Source of the DNA: Microbacterium azadirachtae
GTDB taxonomy: Bacteria; Actinomycetota; Actinomycetes; Actinomycetales; Microbacteriaceae
DNA length: 64,000 nt
Direction of reading: 5' to 3'
NCBI RefSeq assembly: GCF_000956505.1
Contig: NZ_JYIX01000040.1
Span: 1 to 64,000, forward strand
The translations under genes were made by a program, and so were the position numbers. Below, piece by piece: positions 58,965 to 64,000 of the stretch; the first letter of the stretch is position 1; each line of letters starts with the position of its first letter. The notes below the pieces were generated by a model that was not told the origin of the DNA, made no database searches, and was given only the letters and a program-made list of their open reading frames with translations.

Positions 58965-60500
58965 TCAGCGGAGGCGACGACCCAGGGTCAGCGCCGCGAT
59001 CGCGCCCGCGGCGACCACGAGGACGCCGCCGATGAGCGAGGTCACCATGACCCCGGTGCCGAACGCGTCGGAGGCCGCCTGCTGCAGCGCCTGTCCGACG
59101 GCCGCGGGGAGCTGCTCCGCCGCGGAGAACGCTCCGGCGAGCGTCTCCCTGGCGCGGTCGGCCAGGGCGTCCGGCACGCCCTCCGGGACGACCAGCGACG
59201 TCCGGTAGAACGCCGTGATGATGCCGCCCAGGATCGTGGTGCCGAGAACCGCGCCGAGCTCGTACGCCGTCTCGGACACGGCACTGGCCGCGCCGGCCTT
59301 CTCCGGCGGAGCCGCGGCGAGGATCAGCTCGTTCGAGACCGTCTCGGCGGCGCCGATCCCGATGCCGAGCAGCACGAACGCGACGATCAGCGGCGCGACG
59401 CCGTGGGCGTGCGTGGTGAAGGCCACGACGAGGTAACCGGCGAGCGAGAACACCAGTGCGGAGGGCACCAGGATCTCCGGGCGCACCCGACGAGCGATCG
59501 GCACGACGACGAGGCCCGAGACGATCATCACGGCCATCCCGGGGATGAGCGCGAGGCCGGCGTCGACGGGCTTGAGCCCGAGCACGAGCTGCAGGTGCTG
59601 CGAGACGTAGTACAGGAAGCCGACCAGGGCGACGACGCTCAGCAGGTTCACCAGGATCGCGCCGCTGAACATCCCGCGACGGAAGAGCGCCATGTCGAGC
59701 ATCGGGATCTCCGCGCGCAGCTGCCGGCGCACGAACAGCACGCCCATGCCCACGCCGAGCACGAACAGGATCACGACGAGCGGCGTGATGCCGTGGACCG
59801 CGAACTCCTTGATCGCGTAGACCACGGGCACCATGGTGCCCATCGACAGGAGGATGCTGAGCACGTCGATCCGCCCCGGGTTCGGGTCGCGACTCTCCGG
59901 CACCAGGATCGGCGCGAGGATCAGCAGCGGGATGAGCACAGGCACGGCGACGAGGAACACGGCACCCCAGGCGAAGTGCTCGAGCAGCAGGCCGCCGACG
60001 ATCGGTCCGAGGGCGGACCCGGCGGAGAACCCCGCCGCCCAGACCGCGATCGCCAGCCGTCGCTGCTCGCGGTTCTGGAACACCGAGCGCAGCAGCGAGA
60101 GCGTCGACGGCATGAGCATGGCGCCGAAGAATCCGAGGAGTGCGCGGGCCGCGATCAGCAGCGCCGCGGTCGGGGCGAATGCGGCGAGCGCGGAGACGAG
60201 CGCGAACCCGGTGGCGCCGATCAGCAGCATCTTCCGCCGGCCGAAACGGTCGCCGAGCGTGCCCATCGTCACGAGGAGGCCCGCGAGCACGAGCGGGTAG
60301 ACGTCGATGATCCACAGCTGCTCGACGCCGCTGGGACTCAGTGCCGTGGAGATCTCCGGCAGCGCGAAGGACAGCACGGTGTTGTCGACGGAGACGAGCA
60401 GCACAGGCAGCATGAGCACGACCAGCGCCGCCCAGCCGCGTGCACCGACGCGGGGGCCGTCTTCGGTCCCCGGCAGGGAGATCGACGCTGTTGCGGACAT
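58965..60500 (-). CDS. MFS drug exporter, DHA2 (14-TM) family
   Basis: The protein has 511 residues with 14 predicted membrane helices. Motif A is GTLGDRFGRRKML; the VDNTVLSFALPEIS first helix and WAAGFSAGSALGPIVGG motif C of drug antiporters are clear. It resembles QacA/Emr-type exporters of cationic or hydrophobic drugs. It is divergent from a TetR regulator with a 30-bp operator between the two start codons. Confidence 0.92.
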   Translation of the reverse strand: MSATASISLPGTEDGPRVGARGWAALVVLMLPVLLVSVDNTVLSFALPEISTALSPSGVEQLWIIDVYPLVLAGLLVTMGTLGDRFGRRKMLLIGATGFALVSALAAFAPTAALLIAARALLGFFGAMLMPSTLSLLRSVFQNREQRRLAIAVWAAGFSAGSALGPIVGGLLLEHFAWGAVFLVAVPVLIPLLILAPILVPESRDPNPGRIDVLSILLSMGTMVPVVYAIKEFAVHGITPLVVILFVLGVGMGVLFVRRQLRAEIPMLDMALFRRGMFSGAILVNLLSVVALVGFLYYVSQHLQLVLGLKPVDAGLALIPGMAVMIVSGLVVVPIARRVRPEILVPSALVFSLAGYLVVAFTTHAHGVAPLIVAFVLLGIGIGAAETVSNELILAAAPPEKAGAASAVSETAYELGAVLGTTILGGIITAFYRTSLVVPEGVPDALADRARETLAGAFSAAEQLPAAVGQALQQAASDAFGTGVMVTSLIGGVLVVAAGAIAALTLGRRLR

Positions 60501-60533
60501 GTTGCACCTCTCGGATCCATCAGGAAAGGACCG

Positions 60534-60563
60534 GTTACTTAACCGTCCGGATGGTATAGTAAC
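60534..60563. promoter_or_regulatory. 30-bp TetR operator palindrome
   Basis: An imperfect dyad runs GTTACT..ACC-TCCGGA-GGT..AGTAAC with only four mismatched pairs outside the TCCGGA centre. It lies 33 nt from the exporter start and 4 nt from the tetR start, so a bound repressor would block both promoters. Confidence 0.75.
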
Positions 60564-60567
60564 AGAT

Positions 60568-61125
60568 ATGGCCAGACCTCCGCATGCCCGTGAGCGCGTT
60601 CTCGACGCCTATGAGGCGCTGCTCATCTCCGGCGGTGAGCGCACCGCGACCCTCGACGCCGTCGCACGGGAAGCCGGAGTCTCCAAGGGCGGCCTGCTCT
60701 ATCACTTCGCCTCGAAGGACGACCTTGCGGCAGCGATGATCGCGCGGCTCATCGCGCTCGCGACCGAGGACGTCGAGCGGATCCGCTCCGCACCCGAGGG
60801 ACCCGTCGAGTACTACCTGCGCACCTCGGTCATGATGGACGACGCCCTCGACCGCGCGATCGTCGCCGCGTCCTGCCTGGCGCAGAGCGGCAGCAGAGCC
60901 GCGACCGAGGCCATGCACCGCATGCGCGAGGAGTCGGCCGACGCCATCCGCCCGCACGTGCGCGATCAGGCGGCACTCGACCTCGTGATGCTGCTCAGCG
61001 ACGGGCTGTTCTTCAACAACGCCCTGGACTCGCACGGCCCTTCGGAGGGTGCGGGTGCCGTCGTCCCCGCCGGGGCCGACCTCGACGCGCTGGTCGCCCT
61101 GGTGCTCCGCTCCGTCGAGCGCTGA
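60568..61125 (+). CDS. TetR-family repressor of the adjacent exporter
   Basis: The protein has 185 residues from the ATG at 60568; the longer open frame is rejected because it covers the divergent exporter. The HTH is ATLDAVAREAGVSKGGLLYH with FASKDDLAAA following. The C-terminus matches the TetR_C_37/BetI-like ligand domain style. It most likely represses the DHA2 exporter and itself through the palindrome just upstream. Confidence 0.9.
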   Translation: MARPPHARERVLDAYEALLISGGERTATLDAVAREAGVSKGGLLYHFASKDDLAAAMIARLIALATEDVERIRSAPEGPVEYYLRTSVMMDDALDRAIVAASCLAQSGSRAATEAMHRMREESADAIRPHVRDQAALDLVMLLSDGLFFNNALDSHGPSEGAGAVVPAGADLDALVALVLRSVER

Positions 61126-61294
61126 CCTCTCCCCCGCCCGCGGCCAACGAGCGAGGACGCCGCAGGCGACCGCCCTGCCGCGGCCGTCGAGCGAGCACGC
61201 CCCAGGCGACCGAGACGAAACGCGGCACCCTCGCAAGGGCACCGCGTTTCCTCTCGCTTCGCTCGACGACCCCGTGGGGCCGCCGGGGCGATGG
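61126..61294. terminator. Terminator hairpin and short direct repeat between tetR and serA
   Basis: GAAACGCGG (61217-61225) pairs with CCGCGTTTC (61242-61250), with inner pairing CCCT/AGGG, between two converging genes. Before it, an imperfect direct repeat (GCGGCC..GAGCGAG.ACGCC.CAGGCGACCG) occurs twice about 50 nt apart. Confidence 0.6.
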
Positions 61295-62926
61295 TCAGGC
61301 CTCTACGAGCTCGATCTGACGGAACAGGTCGGCGTCGATCGCCTCGCGCACCTCGTCGAGGAGCGTCTCGGGGATCGGCGAGTCGAGGGTGAGCACCGAC
61401 AGGGCCTGGCCGCCGGCGGTCTCACGGGCGATCTGCATGCCGGCGATGTTGATGCCGGCGTCGCCGAAGCGCTGACCGTAGACCGCCACGATGCCGGGGC
61501 GGTCGGTGTACAGCATGACGACATGGTGCTTCTCGATCGGCAGCTCGACCGCGTGGCCGTTGATCGCGACGAGCTTCTCGATCTGCTTGGGGCCGGTCAG
61601 GGTGCCCGACACGGAGACCTGGCTGCCGTCGGCGAGCGCGCCGCGCAGCGTGACCACGTTGCGGTACTCCTCGCTGACGTCGTCCTGCACGAGGCGCACG
61701 GCGACGCCGCGCTGCTCGGCGAGCAGCGGCGCGTTCACGTAGGACACGGTCTCGCTGACGATCGGAGTGAACACGCCCTTCAGGGCGGCCAGGCGCAGAA
61801 CGCCGACGTCGTAGCCGTTGAGCTCGCCGTGCACCTCGACGTCGAGGCTCGTGAGCGGCGAGTGCGCGAGGCCGGAGAGGATCTGGCCGAGCTTCTCGGT
61901 GAGGGGGATGCCGGGGCGCACGTACGGGTCGATGACACCGCCGGCGACGTTGACGGCGTCCGGGACCAGATCACCGCCGAGTGCGAGGCGCACCGAGCGC
62001 GCGACCGAGACGCCGGCCTTCTCCTGCGCCTCGTCCGTCGACGCACCGAGGTGCGGGGTGACCACGACGTTCGGCTGTGCGGTGAGCGCGTGAGCGGCGC
62101 TGCCCTCGACGGGCGGCTCGGACGTGAAGACGTCGAGGCCGGCACCCGCGATCTCGCCGTTCTGCAGGGCGACGAGGAGCGCCTCCTCATCGATGAGGCC
62201 GCCGCGGGCGACGTTGACGACGTACGCGGTCTTCTTCATCGCGCGGAACTGCTCTGCGCCGATCATGCCGGTGGTCTCCGGCGTCTTCGGCATGTGGATC
62301 GTGAGGAAGTCGCTCTCCGCGACGAGATCCTCGAGGCTCAGAAGCTGCACGCCGAGCTGCTGGGCGCGGGCGCTCGTGACATAGGGGTCGTAGGCGACGA
62401 CGCGCATGTCGAATGCCGCCAGGCGCGCCGCGACGAGCGCGCCGATCCGGCCGAGGCCGACGATGCCGACGGTCTTCTCGAAGAGCTCGGCGCCGGTGTA
62501 GGAGCTGCGCTTCCACGCCCCCGCGGACAGCGACGCGTGCGCGGCGGGGATGCGGCGGGCGAGGCTGAGGATGTGGCCGACCGTGAGCTCGGCGGCGGAG
62601 ACGATGTTCGACGTGGGGGCGTTCACGACCATGACGCCCGCGGCGGTCGAGGCCTTGATGTCGACGTTGTCCAGGCCCACCCCGGCACGGGCGACGACCT
62701 TCAGCACGGGCGCGTGCGAGAGCGCCTCGGCATCGATCCTGGTCGCCGAGCGGATCAGCACGGCGTCGGCGTCCGCGAGAGCGGCGAACAGCGCCTCCCG
62801 GTCGGTGCCGTCCACCGAGCGGACGTCGAAATCGGGGCCGAGTGCGTCCACCGTGGCCGGAGACAGCGTCTCGGCGAGCAGGACGACGGGCTTGCGGGCG
62901 GACGTGTTCACGGCGTTCTCAGGCAC
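61295..62926 (-). CDS. serA: D-3-phosphoglycerate dehydrogenase (long form with ACT domain)
   Basis: The protein has 543 residues from GTG 62926 (GAAGGATC upstream). The catalytic and NAD domains show VVARAGVGLDNVD, VGIVGLGRIGALVA, VNVARGGLIDEEAL and VTPHLGAST. An intervening ASB domain (about 320-450) and a C-terminal ACT domain (PGIVAVYGQRFGDAGINIAG) follow, as in the M. tuberculosis type. It starts serine synthesis and is expected to be inhibited by serine. Confidence 0.96.
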   Translation of the reverse strand: MPENAVNTSARKPVVLLAETLSPATVDALGPDFDVRSVDGTDREALFAALADADAVLIRSATRIDAEALSHAPVLKVVARAGVGLDNVDIKASTAAGVMVVNAPTSNIVSAAELTVGHILSLARRIPAAHASLSAGAWKRSSYTGAELFEKTVGIVGLGRIGALVAARLAAFDMRVVAYDPYVTSARAQQLGVQLLSLEDLVAESDFLTIHMPKTPETTGMIGAEQFRAMKKTAYVVNVARGGLIDEEALLVALQNGEIAGAGLDVFTSEPPVEGSAAHALTAQPNVVVTPHLGASTDEAQEKAGVSVARSVRLALGGDLVPDAVNVAGGVIDPYVRPGIPLTEKLGQILSGLAHSPLTSLDVEVHGELNGYDVGVLRLAALKGVFTPIVSETVSYVNAPLLAEQRGVAVRLVQDDVSEEYRNVVTLRGALADGSQVSVSGTLTGPKQIEKLVAINGHAVELPIEKHHVVMLYTDRPGIVAVYGQRFGDAGINIAGMQIARETAGGQALSVLTLDSPIPETLLDEVREAIDADLFRQIELVEA

Positions 62927-63049
62927 AGAGATCCTTCGGGACAGGAGGGAGGGGGCCGATGCGCCGCACCGTCGGGGCGCGATAGTGCCCACACTCTACC
63001 CGAGACGGCAGGGCCGCCAGGACCGTGTGACGGCCCGAGACAGAGGCTG

Positions 63050-63388
63050 TCAGTGCGCGCCGGAGAGCGTGTAGCCGACCACGTCGAGCCAGAACACGGC
63101 TACCAGACCCAGGCCTGCGAGCAGCACGAGCGCCACCGTGCCGAGCCCGCGCCGCCTGGTCACGGCGATCGCGACGACGTAGATGACGGCAGGGAGGATG
63201 ATCGCGAGGATCAGCGCCACCCAGGTCGTCGCCCCGACGGCGAGGCCGACGAGCGGGATCATGTACCCGATCGCGTTCCAGATCGCGTAGGCGTAGAGCA
63301 GGCCGAACACGCCCAGCAGCGTGTAGAAGATCCAACGGGGACGCCGCGGATCCGCCTGCGGTGCGGTCGTCATCGACTCGGCGCTCAT
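63050..63388 (-). CDS. Small integral membrane protein, unrecognised
   Basis: The protein has 112 residues from the ATG in the ATGA overlap with the upstream gene. Three hydrophobic segments are seen (WIFYTLLGVFGLLYAYAIWN, WVALILAIILPAVIYVVAIA, VALVLLAGLGLVAVFWL) with a short basic loop TRRRGLG. It is co-transcribed with the next membrane protein. No function could be assigned. Confidence 0.7.
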   Translation of the reverse strand: MSAESMTTAPQADPRRPRWIFYTLLGVFGLLYAYAIWNAIGYMIPLVGLAVGATTWVALILAIILPAVIYVVAIAVTRRRGLGTVALVLLAGLGLVAVFWLDVVGYTLSGAH

Positions 63389-63918
63389 GCTCCCACCGTC
63401 CCGAACATCACGAAGGGCCACGGCACCAGCAGCGCGGCGCCGGCGATCAACGCCACGATCCGGATCCAGGTCGCGCTGCCGCGGGTCAGCACCCACGCGG
63501 CGGCGAACCACAGGATCGGGGCGAGGGCGGCGAGCCACATCCAGGGGAAGTAGGTCCAGTCGCCGAGCAGGAGGGATGCGCGCGGACGCAGCCGGAAGCC
63601 GCCCACGATCCAGCCCACGGCGAAGAGCAGGTACACGCCGCCGATGATGCCGTAGAAGACGAGCGCGGCGTTGCCGATCCCGGCAGGCTCGTCATCGACG
63701 TCTGCCTCGGCCTCTGCTGCGGGCGTGGTCCCGGCCGTCGCGACGTGCTCTGCGGCAGGGGTCCCGGCCGTGCTCTGCGCAGCCCGTGCCACCTCGGGAG
63801 CGGGATCCGCGGATGTCTGGGCGTCCGGCGCCGCGGGAGGCTCGTTCTTCGCGGAAGCGTCCGGCGCATCGGGCTCGTCGCCCTCCCAGCGCAGCGCGTC
63901 GTCCGGATCGGTCGTCAT
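63385..63918 (-). CDS. Membrane protein with long acidic Ala/Pro-rich N-terminus, unrecognised
   Basis: The protein has 177 residues from the ATG at 63918. Residues 1-~80 are an acidic, Ala/Pro-rich, probably disordered cytoplasmic tail (DDALRWEGDEPDAPDAS..). Three membrane segments follow (LVFYGIIGGVYLLFAVGWIV, WMWLAALAPILWFAAAWVL, IVALIAGAALLVPWPFVMF). It overlaps the smaller membrane-protein gene, and both lie upstream of serA. No family was recognised. Confidence 0.68.
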   Translation of the reverse strand: MTTDPDDALRWEGDEPDAPDASAKNEPPAAPDAQTSADPAPEVARAAQSTAGTPAAEHVATAGTTPAAEAEADVDDEPAGIGNAALVFYGIIGGVYLLFAVGWIVGGFRLRPRASLLLGDWTYFPWMWLAALAPILWFAAAWVLTRGSATWIRIVALIAGAALLVPWPFVMFGTVGA

Positions 63919-63984
63919 GTGTCCAGCGTAGCGACCGATATCCCTGGATCCGCGGGCCCTCGCCGCTAGGCTCGGGTCCAGCAC

Positions 63985-64000
63985 CAGGCGGAAAGGACCA
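63985..64000 (+). promoter_or_regulatory. Ribosome binding site of a gene starting beyond the window
   Basis: The last bases, GGCGGAAAGGACCA, form a good Shine-Dalgarno sequence pointing right, and no matching gene lies inside the window. A start codon is expected within a few bases past the edge. Confidence 0.6.

Noticed and set aside
58819..60507. Long leuB-frame extension antiparallel or shadow to the exporter gene
   Set aside because: It only mirrors the exporter codons in another frame. leuB has a strong ribosome site at 58818.
1..64000. CRISPR arrays, insertion sequences, restriction systems, prophage genes
   Set aside because: No spaced short direct repeats, transposase, integrase, nuclease or phage structural motifs were seen.

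Overview
The window is high-GC DNA with short gaps and many 4-nt ATGA/GTGA stop-start overlaps. The housekeeping genes (gltX, gnd, ilvE, leuB, a long ACT-domain serA) are of actinobacterial type. Together with the many LacI/TetR/MFS modules this suggests a Microbacteriaceae chromosome, most likely Microbacterium. That assignment is inference from gene style; no 16S gene is present. No insertion sequence, prophage, CRISPR array or replication origin was seen.

Layout. 0-2.2 kb: an ECF sigma factor with a fused zinc-finger/membrane tail (cut by the left edge) and a two-domain VOC protein. 2.4-14.2 kb: a catabolic island for esterified glycosides, with two carbohydrate-type esterases plus an MFS importer under a LacI repressor, then a TetR gene divergent from a GH3 beta-glucosidase / MFS / carboxylesterase operon and an AraC regulator. 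14.2-18.5 kb: a Tat-exported glycine-rich surface protein, and an autoregulated tetR coupled to an SDR-hydrolase fusion whose tail is the remnant of a ribbon-helix-helix antitoxin. 18.6-32.1 kb: fifteen genes read leftwards, nearly all overlapping or closely spaced, joining a sugar ABC importer, a sugar isomerase, 5-oxoprolinase PxpABC, an SDR, an RraA-type aldolase, an aminotransferase, a D-2-hydroxyacid dehydrogenase, IdnO, IdnD, gluconokinase and an unusual Cys/His-repeat protein. A Nac-like LysR gene is divergent. 33.4-41.2 kb: a LacI/MHS transporter pair, a MocR/thioesterase pair, an XRE-MmyB/MFS pair and a cupin protein. 41.3-45 kb: a polar amino-acid ABC operon with its own AraC regulator.

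45-46.9 kb is a decayed patch with two orphan genes and a headless IclR fragment beside tRNA-Gln(CTG). 46.9-48.8 kb holds a CGNR regulator divergent from a VOC gene, with three operator-like repeats between them. 48.9-63.9 kb is mostly housekeeping: gltX, a secreted S53 peptidase, an FAH/MFS/methyltransferase operon, gnd, ilvE, leuB, a TetR-controlled DHA2 exporter, serA and two small membrane proteins. A rightward gene begins just past the right edge, because a ribosome binding site ends the window.

Several non-coding structures stand out. A composite inverted repeat built on GCGCCCCAAAAC occurs at two convergent gene ends. A 115-116 bp tandem repeat lies between gnd and the FAH gene. Long perfect hairpins lie near 34.4 and 58.9 kb, and palindromic operators lie in front of several regulator or transporter genes.
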